The translations under genes and the position numbers were made by a program. DNA of 64,000 nucleotides, taken from an uncultured Rhizobiaceae group bacterium. GTDB lineage: Bacteria > Pseudomonadota > Alphaproteobacteria > Rhizobiales > Rhizobiaceae. The notes beneath the pieces are model-generated. The model worked only from the letters and a program-made list of their open reading frames with translations. It had not been told where the DNA came from and ran no database searches. The stretch lies in assembly GCA_937958815.1 (NCBI GenBank), contig CALGMR010000001.1, forward strand, positions 32,300-96,299, read 5' to 3'. How positions within the stretch are numbered: the stretch's first letter is position 1; every line of letters starts with the position of its first letter. Below are positions 8,559-17,582 of this stretch, piece by piece.

Positions 8559-10921
8559 GACTTCTTCTCAGGCTCCGGTGTGGCAACAGGATACATCATC
8601 ATCGGCATAGGCTGCGGCACCATAGGCGGCGCCTGCACATATACTGGCTGCACCATTGGTTGTGGCATAGGCTGCGGCATTGGATAGCCCATCATTTGCG
8701 GCTGATAGTTCATCAGAGGCATTTGCATTTGAACAGGTTGCGGTTGCGCCATTTGCGGCTGCATGGGTTGTGGCATTGGCTGCGGTGCTGGTTGCGCAGT
8801 TGGCATGGGTTGCGCAGGCTGTGGCGCAACAGGCTGTTCTGCGGCAACTTGAACGTGTTCCGAAACTGAAGGAGAAGCTGGTTCTGGCTGTTTATCCTTG
8901 GTTTCAACTGGTGCATTCGGCACGGGATTTTGCGCAACAGGCGCTGAGGCTCGCTCAACCGGAGCTGCAGCTTCTCTCTGTCGTTCTTGGTTTTGCGACG
9001 AAGGAGCAGAAGCAGGGTTGCCATACAAATCATCAGTTGGCTGGTTTTCTCGGCGCGGCTGAACCGGAGCAACTGGCGCTGTCGCAGGGTTCATAAGTAC
9101 GCGCGTTGCACCAGCAAGAAGAGGTAACAGCGCAAGAAATCCGCCCAGAGCGCCGCCAACAATACCACCACCAGCAACAATGAGTTTGCGGTTGGGTCCA
9201 TTTTTCTTGTCCGGCGCAACAGCCGCTGAAATGATCCGTGCAGTTTTCGGTTGAATAACTTCCTGCTCACCGGTTTCGCGAGATCGCAGAAGAACCATTT
9301 CATAGATTTTTCGATTTGCGTCCAACTGACTGGTCAATTCACGCAGTCTCACTTTGGCAGCGCTGTCAGTCACGGCCGACGCTTTCATCACATTGACCTG
9401 TCTTTCAAGGTCAGCTTGGCGTGCCCTTGCACGTTTGAAATCGTCCTGTGCAGAGGCAACAATACGACGCATTTCTTGTGTCAGTGCATTTCGAGCACTG
9501 TTGAACTCGGATTGCGCGCCAATGCGATCTGGGTGACGTTCTCCCAAAGTGGTCGACACACGCGCCAATTGACTGCGCGCACGTGCATACTCGACCCGCA
9601 ATTGACTGACGGTATTCGTCGCAAGTGAAGATGGTACAGAGCCCGAAATGACGTCCGACAAGTTGGTGCGTTGCGCCTGTTCAGCTTTTGTACGGGCATC
9701 TCCTGCCTGAACTTTGGCCAAAGCCAATTGTTCGCTCAAACGACTCAACTGCACTTCGCTCAGCAGTTTACCTTCTGCGTCAATCAAACCGTTTTCAGCA
9801 CGATATTCTTCAACCGCTTGTTCTGACGCGCGAACCTGCGATTGCAGTTCGCCCAAACGACCACTCAAATCTTGATTGGCATTTCGAGCTGCTGCTGATC
9901 GGGCAATAGATTCATCGCTCATATAAATCCGAGCAATCGTATTCGCGATTAAAGCTGATTTTTGAGGGTCAGCTGTAGTGACACCAATTTGCAGAGTGAA
10001 AGTTTGGTTGATCCGCAAAACATAGAAGTTTTCGTACAGATATGACTTGGCATTGCTGACAGGATCGCCATCCACCTCACCTCTGCCGAACAACATCGAC
10101 ACAAATCTTCCAACACCAGTTGCAGGAACACCCTGCCCGTTGAACTCGGGATCTTCTTGAAGTTCCAGTTCTTCAATCACCAGGTCGATCACGCTGGATG
10201 AAGAGATGATGCGCACTTGGCTTTCAGCATAAGCGATCGTCGCTTCACGGTTCAGGCCAGTTGGTGCAACGCCACCTTCCAAAACAACAGTTTCACGCGG
10301 CTCGATCAGGATCTCGGCAACAGATTCATATTTGTTCGGCAACATCACGGCGTAACCCGCGGCCAATATCATACCCGCAAGAGCCAGAATCAAAATCAAC
10401 CACCATGCAGAAAACAATCTGGTGATAATCGCTCCAAATGACAGGAACGTTTGAAGTGTTGGTTGGTCAGAATGTTGGGCAGATGCTCTCGCAGGTGCCG
10501 CAGGTTGATACGTTGGTGCGGATTGTTGAATTGGTTGCGGTGCTGGGGTTTGAGCTTGCGTGGCATGTTGGCTTTTCAATTGCGACAATTGTTTTGCCAA
10601 GTCTTTGATCTGATCCGACTGGGACCGCAGTGATTCATCAACGTTTGGCTGCTCTTGAGGTGCCGCAGATTGTTGCGCACTTGGTTGCTGAGCACTTGGC
10701 TGTTGTGGGCTTGGCTGCTGCCAATTGTCGTAGATTGGACGGTTCGCTTGTTGTTCAGCTTTGTTCAACTCGCTCAAAAACGAGCCATTGTTCGTATTCG
10801 CAACAGCCGAAGGCCAGCTCTGTGTGGCTGGCACAAAGGCATCCAAAAGCGACTTTTGAGCTGCAGGAGGCTGCGGCTGCTGCGCTGTTTGCTTTCCAGA
10901 CTTTTTGAAACGAGACAACAT
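8555..10921 (-). CDS. Wzz/GumC-family polysaccharide chain-length and export protein with long P/Q-rich tails
   Basis: The protein is 788 residues. Residues 1 to about 165 are Pro/Gln/Ala-rich and probably cytosolic. A membrane segment follows (LFSAWWLILILALAG) and then the Wzz domain start, LPNKYESVAEILIEPRE. A coiled-coil periplasmic region (SQLRVEYARARSQLAR and neighbours) runs to VIQPKTARIISAAVAP and a second membrane segment near residues 577-605. The tail to 788 is low-complexity P/Q/M-rich with repeated PQPMPQPM units. No Walker motif or tyrosine cluster is seen, so it is not fused to a BY-kinase. Such proteins set chain length in Wzx/Wzy export of extracellular polysaccharide. The gene is alone on this strand here, with about 140 bp upstream for a promoter. 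Confidence 0.85.
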   Translation of the reverse strand: MLSRFKKSGKQTAQQPQPPAAQKSLLDAFVPATQSWPSAVANTNNGSFLSELNKAEQQANRPIYDNWQQPSPQQPSAQQPSAQQSAAPQEQPNVDESLRSQSDQIKDLAKQLSQLKSQHATQAQTPAPQPIQQSAPTYQPAAPARASAQHSDQPTLQTFLSFGAIITRLFSAWWLILILALAGMILAAGYAVMLPNKYESVAEILIEPRETVVLEGGVAPTGLNREATIAYAESQVRIISSSSVIDLVIEELELQEDPEFNGQGVPATGVGRFVSMLFGRGEVDGDPVSNAKSYLYENFYVLRINQTFTLQIGVTTADPQKSALIANTIARIYMSDESIARSAAARNANQDLSGRLGELQSQVRASEQAVEEYRAENGLIDAEGKLLSEVQLSRLSEQLALAKVQAGDARTKAEQAQRTNLSDVISGSVPSSLATNTVSQLRVEYARARSQLARVSTTLGERHPDRIGAQSEFNSARNALTQEMRRIVASAQDDFKRARARQADLERQVNVMKASAVTDSAAKVRLRELTSQLDANRKIYEMVLLRSRETGEQEVIQPKTARIISAAVAPDKKNGPNRKLIVAGGGIVGGALGGFLALLPLLAGATRVLMNPATAPVAPVQPRRENQPTDDLYGNPASAPSSQNQERQREAAAPVERASAPVAQNPVPNAPVETKDKQPEPASPSVSEHVQVAAEQPVAPQPAQPMPTAQPAPQPMPQPMQPQMAQPQPVQMQMPLMNYQPQMMGYPMPQPMPQPMVQPVYVQAPPMVPQPMPMMMYPVATPEPEKKS
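8563..8870 (-). repeat. Low-complexity P/Q/M-coding repeat tract in the Wzz/GumC tail
   Basis: On the coding strand the DNA repeats short units for CCN-ATG-CCN-CAA, giving PQPMPQPM, AQPQPVQMQM and MPQPMPQPMVQP in the last ~100 residues. It is a coding repeat, not an intergenic array, and is a likely site of length variation. Confidence 0.7.
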
Positions 10922-11061
10922 TGAAAGGCAAACATTCCATAGATCGGTAACTAGACAGGCACAGAACGCACCTCCCCATTGGTTACTAACTTATTGATCA
11001 ACATGGATAACAAAGCCTTAACCAATGGCTTGAATTTGCGGTAAAAACCCCAGTTTTGGGA

Positions 11062-12165
11062 TCATTGAGTATATTTTTTGATCAAATCGAAGAGAGGCTT
11101 TTGATTCCAATCCCTATCGAAGGGCAATGGCCTTGCAATGGCAGAATCATCGCGCGGGAATACATCCTTGATCCAGCTGTATTTGTCAGACAGCCCCCAT
11201 GTGGTGATGTTGCGCACAGGGCCCGCTTCAGTGATGGCATCTAAAAACTCTTTCACTGTTGCCACAACTGCTCGATCTCGAACCACTGGGTCAGCTGACA
11301 GTTTCCAGTCAATCACATCCAGTTCAGTGACAGCCACTTCAAGGCCGAGCGTTTTCAGTTCCCGCACAAATTTAATGAGGTTTTCCCGCCCTGTTCGACG
11401 TTCTGCATAAAGGTGAGCTTGCAACCCAACCCCATGAATTGGAATATTTTTCTTCTGCAAACGACGCACAATCTGCAAAATGGCACGTTGACGCGCCTCC
11501 GTCCGCAAACTGTCATCTTCCAAATCATAGTCGTTGATGAACAAGCGACAATTGGGGTCGGCTTTTGCAGCAGCAGCAAAAGCAATCTCCACATGGCGTG
11601 GGCCCAGAATATCATGCCAGACACCCTTGCGCCATTTGCCTTGGGTCAAAGGATCGTGAGCCACAACTTCGTTCACCACATCCCAAGTCGCAATGCGCCC
11701 AGCATATCGCCCAACCACGGTTTCGATGTGTTCGTTCAGCAATCTCTCCAAAAGTTGGGGAGAGGTAACAGCATCAATCCAACTGGGGTTGGCGTGATAC
11801 CACAACAGAGCATGCCCGTGGATTGGTTGCCCATTCGCTTCCGCAAAATCGATGATTTCATCTGCACCGCCAAAATCAAACTTACCTTCAGTGTGGCGCA
11901 AACTGGCCCATTTCAACGCATTCATTGGGACAATAAGACCGGCGTGTTTTTTCAACAACTCGCGAAAAATCGGTTCATTGCGAAACGGATCAAGATGAAC
12001 AGCGACCCCGAAAGGTGGCTTGGTGGCCGAAAATGCGTCGGAGATTGACCATGGCAAAGTCAAAGAACCGCCCACACCTGCTGAGATCACACCTATCGCA
12101 GAACGGCGTGTTAACAATTCCAACCTATTATCGCTTTGAAAATTCGACAAATTTCTCATCCACAT
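11062..12165 (-). CDS. Tat-exported glycoside hydrolase family 10 (endo-xylanase-type) glycanase
   Basis: The 367-residue product has an N-terminal LTRRSAIGVISAGVGG stretch, a twin-arginine export signal, then the mature enzyme from about residue 50. GH10 landmarks are visible: HGHALLWYHANPSW, WDVVNEVVAHDP with the acid/base Glu near residue 163, FINDYDLE, GVGLQAHLY, and VTELDVIDW with the nucleophile Glu near 277. The length fits a single catalytic domain without a carbohydrate-binding module. Lying inside the EPS locus between Wzz and the flippase, it more likely trims or releases the self-made polysaccharide than degrades plant xylan; that is inference. An alternative start is the ATG at 12159. 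It diverges closely from the flippase gene. Confidence 0.85.
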   Translation of the reverse strand: MWMRNLSNFQSDNRLELLTRRSAIGVISAGVGGSLTLPWSISDAFSATKPPFGVAVHLDPFRNEPIFRELLKKHAGLIVPMNALKWASLRHTEGKFDFGGADEIIDFAEANGQPIHGHALLWYHANPSWIDAVTSPQLLERLLNEHIETVVGRYAGRIATWDVVNEVVAHDPLTQGKWRKGVWHDILGPRHVEIAFAAAAKADPNCRLFINDYDLEDDSLRTEARQRAILQIVRRLQKKNIPIHGVGLQAHLYAERRTGRENLIKFVRELKTLGLEVAVTELDVIDWKLSADPVVRDRAVVATVKEFLDAITEAGPVRNITTWGLSDKYSWIKDVFPRDDSAIARPLPFDRDWNQKPLFDLIKKYTQ

Positions 12166-12199
12166 ATGTCAACAATAACACTGGTCTTTGAATACATTC

Positions 12200-13498
12200 A
12201 TGGAACTAAGCAATTATAAACAAAACGTGCTGAACCGATTGGAAAAAGTCGGGCTCGATCAGCAACGACTGCTTGATTACATGTCCTTATTGGGTGGCCA
12301 AGTTGGCCGCCTGATTTTCTCTATGGTGTATTTCATCACCTTAGCACGTGCATTGTCCTTGAGTGATTTCGGCATTTTTGCGACCAGCTCATCAATTGGC
12401 ATTGTTTTGTCTAGATTGAGCGGTTTGGGTTTTGTCTCCCCGCTATTTCGCGTTGCAACGACCAAACCAAGTCTGCTCGGTGTCTACACCGCAGGTTTTT
12501 TGGTGGCCAGCGTCGTCACATTGCCAGTTTTGCTTTCCATTTCCTTTGCTTTGCATTGGTTGATTTATGCCGAACTCATTACGTTACTGACTTTCGTTCT
12601 CATCGTGATGGCAGAAGTTCTGTTTTGGCGCGGCTTGGAAGCCGTTATCATCGTGAACAATGGCCTCAACAAATACACATTGGCGTCATCTATCGGCATC
12701 GCAAGCGTCGCAGTAAAAGCAGTTGCGGCCGCAATATTCTGGTATTTGGGATACAGCGATCTCGAAATGTGGGCGGAAATATACTTCGCCGTTTTGGGTG
12801 CGAGTTTGCTCGTTGCAGTTGTTCTGTTCTATCCCAAACAAAAATTGAAATGGCGACCAGCTGCTTGGAAAGGTCGCCTGCGCGATGCCCTTGGCGTGTC
12901 TACCGCCGAATGCATTTTCTACATTCAATCCGAAATGGACAAAGTTTTGGTTCTCGTTCTGGGTGGCGAAATGCTGGCTGGCATCTACGCCATCGTGATG
13001 CGTTTGGTTGATTTAACTGCCATGCCACTGCGTGCGCTGAGCACCATGCTGACCCAATGGATTATGCGTCAAAGGCAATCCGGACAATTCGCCAAAACCG
13101 GATTGAAACTTGATGCACTCATTTCATTCGTTTCCGTAGCCGCCTTGGTCACAATAGCAATATTATTGTCATTCTTCCCTAATTTCTTAGGCAAAAGCAT
13201 CTCAATGGGCGCCGCATTTTTGTGGCTGATTTTGCTCGTTCCCGCATTCAGAAATGCCGTGGAACTTCACACAGATTTGCTCTACGGGCATGAACGCATG
13301 GCCAGCAGAGTATATCTGCTGATTGTGCTTGCACTGGCAAAAGCTGCTATGTTGGCGTTGATTTTGAGCTACACAAACGACTTTGCAACTGTTGCAGTTT
13401 GGTTGAACGCAGCATTTGGCGTGCTCTACCTCATTTCAGCAGTCGTAGTGTACAAGTTTATATTGGGAAAAACGCCTGTTCAGGCTGCCAGTAAATAG
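12200..13498 (+). CDS. Wzx-type polysaccharide flippase (oligosaccharide flippase family)
   Basis: The protein is 432 residues from ATG 12200; a TTG at 12188 would add four residues. It has about twelve hydrophobic segments, starting with MSLLGGQVGRLIFSMVYFIT, and the conserved N-terminal ARALSLSDFGIFAT of MATE-like polysaccharide exporters. Charged helix ends such as YIQSEMDKVLVLVLGG near residue 240 match the cation/substrate cavity region of Wzx-like proteins. The expected job is flipping the undecaprenyl-diphosphate-linked repeat unit to the periplasm for polymerisation. The gene overlaps the convergent DUF6492 gene by 19 bp at its 3' end. Confidence 0.8.
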   Translation: MELSNYKQNVLNRLEKVGLDQQRLLDYMSLLGGQVGRLIFSMVYFITLARALSLSDFGIFATSSSIGIVLSRLSGLGFVSPLFRVATTKPSLLGVYTAGFLVASVVTLPVLLSISFALHWLIYAELITLLTFVLIVMAEVLFWRGLEAVIIVNNGLNKYTLASSIGIASVAVKAVAAAIFWYLGYSDLEMWAEIYFAVLGASLLVAVVLFYPKQKLKWRPAAWKGRLRDALGVSTAECIFYIQSEMDKVLVLVLGGEMLAGIYAIVMRLVDLTAMPLRALSTMLTQWIMRQRQSGQFAKTGLKLDALISFVSVAALVTIAILLSFFPNFLGKSISMGAAFLWLILLVPAFRNAVELHTDLLYGHERMASRVYLLIVLALAKAAMLALILSYTNDFATVAVWLNAAFGVLYLISAVVVYKFILGKTPVQAASK

Positions 13499-14373
13499 CG
13501 CAAAACATCTGGCTCGGTGTTGGTGAAAGATTGAATGCCGATGGCCACCTGATTGTCAGACATTTTATCGACAAAAGCTTCCACGTCTTTGCGCGTCAGC
13601 GCCTCCCCTGACCAATATGTCTGGCACAAACCTTCTGTAGCGTACCAGTGATCGGGAGCTTCCAGCACACCATCAACATATGCGCCGTAAATCTGACATT
13701 CTGAAAATGACCGATTGCGCCCTATAGCAGACACCCAATCCGTGCCTGTAGAGTTTTCAATATTGGCGCACATGTCCAACACATGTTGCCGACGCCACGT
13801 GACAAGATTGTTGATATAATCATGCGCAGGGAAACTTGGTTCACTCAAGCCATTAAGAGCTGCTGCAGACCGTGTCCAGTCAAAGTGCAACGCGGTGTCT
13901 TCCAAGTCATTTGAATTGATTGCATTGGGCTTGCGGTAAAGCCGTAAGGACTCGTCATGCCACAAGTTTTGGGTTTCAAATGGGCGCACAAACAACATGT
14001 CTGAATCGCAATACAAAATCGCCTCATGAGCGATGAAATTAGCAATCGCAATTCGTCGCAATTGCTGAACATGCCACCCCCGCATGGGCCAGGTTTTTGT
14101 TGAAAGCCAAACTTTACGTGATGTCTTGGAAAAGCCCTGGCGAAAACAATGTAGCCATGAAGGCAAAATATCCAACTCATTGACGACATGCCTTTTGCGA
14201 CCTGTCAGTTCAGAAAATTGAGCATAGTCGCCATTGTCGACCAAAATATAGTGGTCGACCTCATCGCTTACAAAACGGTCAACGCTTTCGCACAACAGTT
14301 TGCAGCGTTCGAAATCCGCCGCATAACTTGGCGTCACCAACGCAACCCGTTTCTTCGACGTTGAACCAACCAT
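13480..14373 (-). CDS. DUF6492-family glycosyltransferase-like protein
   Basis: This 297-residue protein resembles the DUF6492 family found in polysaccharide loci of alphaproteobacteria. RVALVTPSYAADFERCKLL at the start is a nucleotide-sugar-type Rossmann strand, and ILYCDSDMLFVRPF near residue 117 carries a DxD-like DSD motif. Later HDYINNLVTWRR and SECQIYGAYVDG suggest an acceptor pocket. It may be a GT-A-fold transferase; neither its activity nor its sugar is known. It overlaps the upstream WecG/TagA gene at TGATG, so the two are probably co-translated. Confidence 0.7.
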   Translation of the reverse strand: MVGSTSKKRVALVTPSYAADFERCKLLCESVDRFVSDEVDHYILVDNGDYAQFSELTGRKRHVVNELDILPSWLHCFRQGFSKTSRKVWLSTKTWPMRGWHVQQLRRIAIANFIAHEAILYCDSDMLFVRPFETQNLWHDESLRLYRKPNAINSNDLEDTALHFDWTRSAAALNGLSEPSFPAHDYINNLVTWRRQHVLDMCANIENSTGTDWVSAIGRNRSFSECQIYGAYVDGVLEAPDHWYATEGLCQTYWSGEALTRKDVEAFVDKMSDNQVAIGIQSFTNTEPDVLRYLLAA

Positions 14374-15191
14374 CAGTTTTTCTCACCAAAAAACTTCTGC
14401 TTCAACACACGCATCAAAAACGCAGGATTTCCCAAAATATAGCGGCGCCACATTCTGCCCGGCTCCAACGCCAAACGGTAAAGCCATTCCAAACGCATTG
14501 AGATCAAAAACTGCGGTGCGCGAGGAACACGTTCCGCAATGAAGTCAAACAGTGCGCCAACCCCAAAAACTGTATTCGCAAATTCAGGCGTTATATGTTC
14601 CGCTATCCACTTTTCTTGACGTGGATTGCCAAATGCAACCAACAAAACATCAGGCTTGTTTTGAGACAATTTTTCTAGAATTGCGTGCTCTTGTTCGGCG
14701 CCAAAATAACCGTCGTGGACGAAACTGAATCTGAGATTGTCATACCGTGTTTCAAGTTTCGATATGGCACGTTCTGCAACACCATTTTGCGCACCAAGAA
14801 GCGCCACATGCGCCCCGTCTTCAAGCTGGGACAAGAGTGTTGGAATAAAATCGGTTCCGTTTAGATTGGCGGGAAACGTTTCGCCGTATAAAATTCGGGA
14901 CGCCAGATCGAGACCAATGCCGTCAGACAACACAGTAAAGTGATTGAGAACATTGTGAAATTCTGGGTCCACATGGGCAATATTTGCGCCATGGGCATTC
15001 AAAAAGGCATATTTTTCATGCTTGCCAAATTTGATGTTCTCCAAAACCATTTGAACTGCTTGCTCACGAGACAGTGTTTCGACAGGGACACCAAGGATTG
15101 AACGCGCGCCATTTTCATGTGCGTTTACAATGCCTTCGCAGTCTTTAGAGATGTTGGGCATCTCTCTCACCTGTTTCATTGTCTTGCTCAA
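14373..15191 (-). CDS. WecG/TagA/CpsF-family glycosyltransferase
   Basis: The 272-residue product shows the family pattern: GVPVETLSREQAVQMVLENI, FLNAHGANIAHVDPEF, VLSDGIGLDLASRIL, LNGTDFIPTLL, and VAFGNPRQEKWIAEH followed by VFGVGALFDFIAERVPRAP. The C-terminal segment ISMRLEWLYRLALEPGRMWRRY is the usual membrane-proximal tail. Members add an acetamido or other sugar to a polyprenyl-diphosphate-linked acceptor early in teichoic acid, ECA and exopolysaccharide assembly. Alternative starts lie at the methionines at residues 5 and 11. It is translationally coupled to the DUF6492 gene downstream. Confidence 0.85.
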   Translation of the reverse strand: MSKTMKQVREMPNISKDCEGIVNAHENGARSILGVPVETLSREQAVQMVLENIKFGKHEKYAFLNAHGANIAHVDPEFHNVLNHFTVLSDGIGLDLASRILYGETFPANLNGTDFIPTLLSQLEDGAHVALLGAQNGVAERAISKLETRYDNLRFSFVHDGYFGAEQEHAILEKLSQNKPDVLLVAFGNPRQEKWIAEHITPEFANTVFGVGALFDFIAERVPRAPQFLISMRLEWLYRLALEPGRMWRRYILGNPAFLMRVLKQKFFGEKN

Positions 15192-15285
15192 ATCAGCTCA
15201 CTTTCGATCGAACTGTCAACCTAAGTTGAATTGTTTCAATTTTAGTCAATTGCAATTCGATTGGGTGGAATAGTTACTGGTAAGG

Positions 15286-16440
15286 TTAAACCAATCTATT
15301 CAAACCTTTAACCAAAGCATCTTGCATGTCAGCGAACTGCATATCGTAAAATTGCCTTCCGTTCACATATGGCAATTTTTGTGCGCGGCTGCGTTGAACG
15401 TGGTCAACCAAAGCTGATGAAAATTCATCAACCTCATCCGCTTTGGCACAATTGGGCGGAAGGGATTCAATACCCCGCAATGAGGAAGAAGTGGCAACAC
15501 AGGCCAATCCAGCTTGGAAGGCCTCGATCGTTTTCAACTGAACACCGGTTCCGCCGCGGCTGATCAGCGGAACGATCCGAACATAATCCAAAAATTCGCT
15601 CGCACTTTCCACGCGTCCAAGAAACTCAACATTGTCAGATTGTTGCACCATAGTTTCTGGCACTTTACCAGCAATTCCTATACGAAAATCTTTTGGCAAG
15701 TTCGGGACAATTTTGTCTAAAAACCATTGCAAACCCACGCGATTGGGTTCCCATGACCATGTTCCGATCATTCCAATATCAAACTCTTTTTCGCCTACCG
15801 CTTGTTCATTCTCTTCAAATGGCGCAACGAGAGGCAGAACAGCGCTTTTCTCTTTTAAAAGACCAAGGGTCGTTATGTCTTCAGCGGACAAAGCCCACAC
15901 ATATTGCGCCTTGTCACAAAGACTGGTTTCAATATCTTTCAACAATCTTGCATCCCGTGCGTACAACCAACGCTGGATTCTTGAATTCGCGCTTATCGCG
16001 TTTTGGCTGGCTGAAACATGTTCCACATTGTGGGTGACAAATCCAAATGGTCGCTCAAGCAAATGAGGAAATGCCGCGGCCATTTGATAAGAATTGAAAA
16101 TCACGCGGTCGATTTCACCACAGCCGCGCACAGCTTCATCCAGTTTCTTACGACCAACTGCCGTAAGCTTCGAAGCAGAAATGGGCAGTCCACTTTGTAA
16201 GGCACGTGCCACAAAGCCGAGTTTTTGCATCGCACCAACTGCTGCATTTTCCAAATTCAACTCATCGACCACAATGACGTCTTCATGTGCAGGAGTGTTT
16301 TGCCTTGGCACAGAAAACCCGATCACCGAAACCTTATGCCCTAGAGAACGCAAGCCATGGACAATCGCTTCATTGGCAATCTCAAAGCCGGAAGTGGGTT
16401 TGCCATCGGTGACAACGGATGAGAAGAAGGCAATATGCAT
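15286..16440 (-). CDS. Glycosyltransferase family 4-like protein
   Basis: The product is 384 residues. I take the ATG at 16440 because MHIAFFSSVVTDGKPTSG is a normal GT-B N-terminus; a start at 16473 would add 11 hydrophobic residues. The first half binds the acceptor (TSGFEIANEAIVHGLRSLGH). The second half has DIGMIGTWSWEPNRVGLQWF, a first sheet common in such transferases, and VPLISRGGTGVQLKTIEAF with the donor-contacting E of the EX7E-like region. It is thus a retaining GT-B transferase of the EPS locus with unknown sugar. It diverges from the GT2 gene across 122 bp, which must hold both promoters. Confidence 0.8.
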   Translation of the reverse strand: MHIAFFSSVVTDGKPTSGFEIANEAIVHGLRSLGHKVSVIGFSVPRQNTPAHEDVIVVDELNLENAAVGAMQKLGFVARALQSGLPISASKLTAVGRKKLDEAVRGCGEIDRVIFNSYQMAAAFPHLLERPFGFVTHNVEHVSASQNAISANSRIQRWLYARDARLLKDIETSLCDKAQYVWALSAEDITTLGLLKEKSAVLPLVAPFEENEQAVGEKEFDIGMIGTWSWEPNRVGLQWFLDKIVPNLPKDFRIGIAGKVPETMVQQSDNVEFLGRVESASEFLDYVRIVPLISRGGTGVQLKTIEAFQAGLACVATSSSLRGIESLPPNCAKADEVDEFSSALVDHVQRSRAQKLPYVNGRQFYDMQFADMQDALVKGLNRLV

Positions 16441-16562
16441 GAGAAACAGTACAAGGCCGTGGGAAAAAGTCACCTTAGGTCAAGTTATTGGATAATTCGT
16501 TAAACGATAGGCCGTAAAAGTCTTAACACGCACACAATTGAAAGCTGTTGAGATTGACCGAT

Positions 16563-17555
16563 ATGCAGGCTCCAAGTCCCGAAGACATCACAACGATCTG
16601 GTCGAATGCCAGTACATCAAATTCCGACATACAGATTATTGTTGTTATCCCGACATTCAAGCGTCCCGACCACGTTATCACAACGCTCAATTCGGTACTG
16701 GCCCAAAAAACGGATCGCCCGTTTGCAATTGTGGTGATGGACAACCATGCCGAAGGTGGTGAAGGGGCAGCAGTCTCTGCGGATCTGCTAAAACAAAACA
16801 CGATTCCAGCAACCGTTATTTTGGCTCACAGGCGCGGGAATTGTGCAGCATACAATGCTGGATTTCATATCGGCATGGAGCATTTCCCTTCAGCCAAATG
16901 GATACAGATCATTGATGATGATGAAATCGCGCGGCCAGATTGGCTGGAGAAAATGGCCGATATTGCGGAAAAGACGAATGCAGATTGTACCGGCGCACCA
17001 CAACACCCCATTTTTCCAGACGGGACTTCGCGACACTGGATCAACCACGCCGTGTTCCACCCTCCTTATGAGGAATCAGGCGAAGTGCCAATTCTCTATT
17101 CCTCTGGCAATGTCATGATCAAAACGGACTTGCTACGCGCGCACGGCTATCCATGGTTGGATGAACGGTTCAACTTTTTGGGAGGTGGTGATTCCGATTT
17201 TTATTCACGAACCAAAGCTGATGGAGCGACATTTGCATGGCAAAGCGATGGCGGTGTAGACGAAACGACGCCAGCGCGTCGCACAGAACTTTCTTGGTTG
17301 AATTCGAGAAGCCTGCGCAACGGATCAATTTCCGCAGCTATCCAGCAAAAGGCATCTCGGTCTATGGCCGACGGCCTTAAGAGAATTGTTAAGACTTGCC
17401 TCTTGCTCGCTGCCTCTCCTTACCGTTCGTTAATACTGTTTGTTAAGACAAGGTCTTTAACAATGGCTCTCAATCCTATGAATGTCGCTTTGGGGCGACT
17501 GCTGATGGAATTTGGCTTTGCAAATGAACAATACAGAGCGGCAGAGAAAAACTAA
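16563..17555 (+). CDS. Glycosyltransferase family 2
   Basis: The 330-residue protein begins at ATG 16563; a TTG five codons earlier is the other option. QIIVVIPTFKRPDHVITTLN near residue 25 is the classic GT2 first strand, IQIIDDDEIARPDWL near 113 contains the DxD motif, and GGGDSDFYSRTKADGA near 215 the catalytic-base region. A hydrophobic segment near residue 280 (TCLLLAASPYRSLILFV) may anchor it to the membrane. It probably adds a sugar to the EPS repeat unit. The downstream gene, the Wzy-like ligase, follows after 27 bp. Confidence 0.85.
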   Translation: MQAPSPEDITTIWSNASTSNSDIQIIVVIPTFKRPDHVITTLNSVLAQKTDRPFAIVVMDNHAEGGEGAAVSADLLKQNTIPATVILAHRRGNCAAYNAGFHIGMEHFPSAKWIQIIDDDEIARPDWLEKMADIAEKTNADCTGAPQHPIFPDGTSRHWINHAVFHPPYEESGEVPILYSSGNVMIKTDLLRAHGYPWLDERFNFLGGGDSDFYSRTKADGATFAWQSDGGVDETTPARRTELSWLNSRSLRNGSISAAIQQKASRSMADGLKRIVKTCLLLAASPYRSLILFVKTRSLTMALNPMNVALGRLLMEFGFANEQYRAAEKN

Positions 17556-17582
17556 TTTCGCTGTGCGCTCGGGCGGGCCGCG

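Noticed and set aside
8513..9096. Plus-strand frames rich in His/Leu/Arg or Ala/Val
   Set aside because: They are the antisense readings of the P/Q/M-coding repeat tail of the Wzz gene and owe their odd composition to it.
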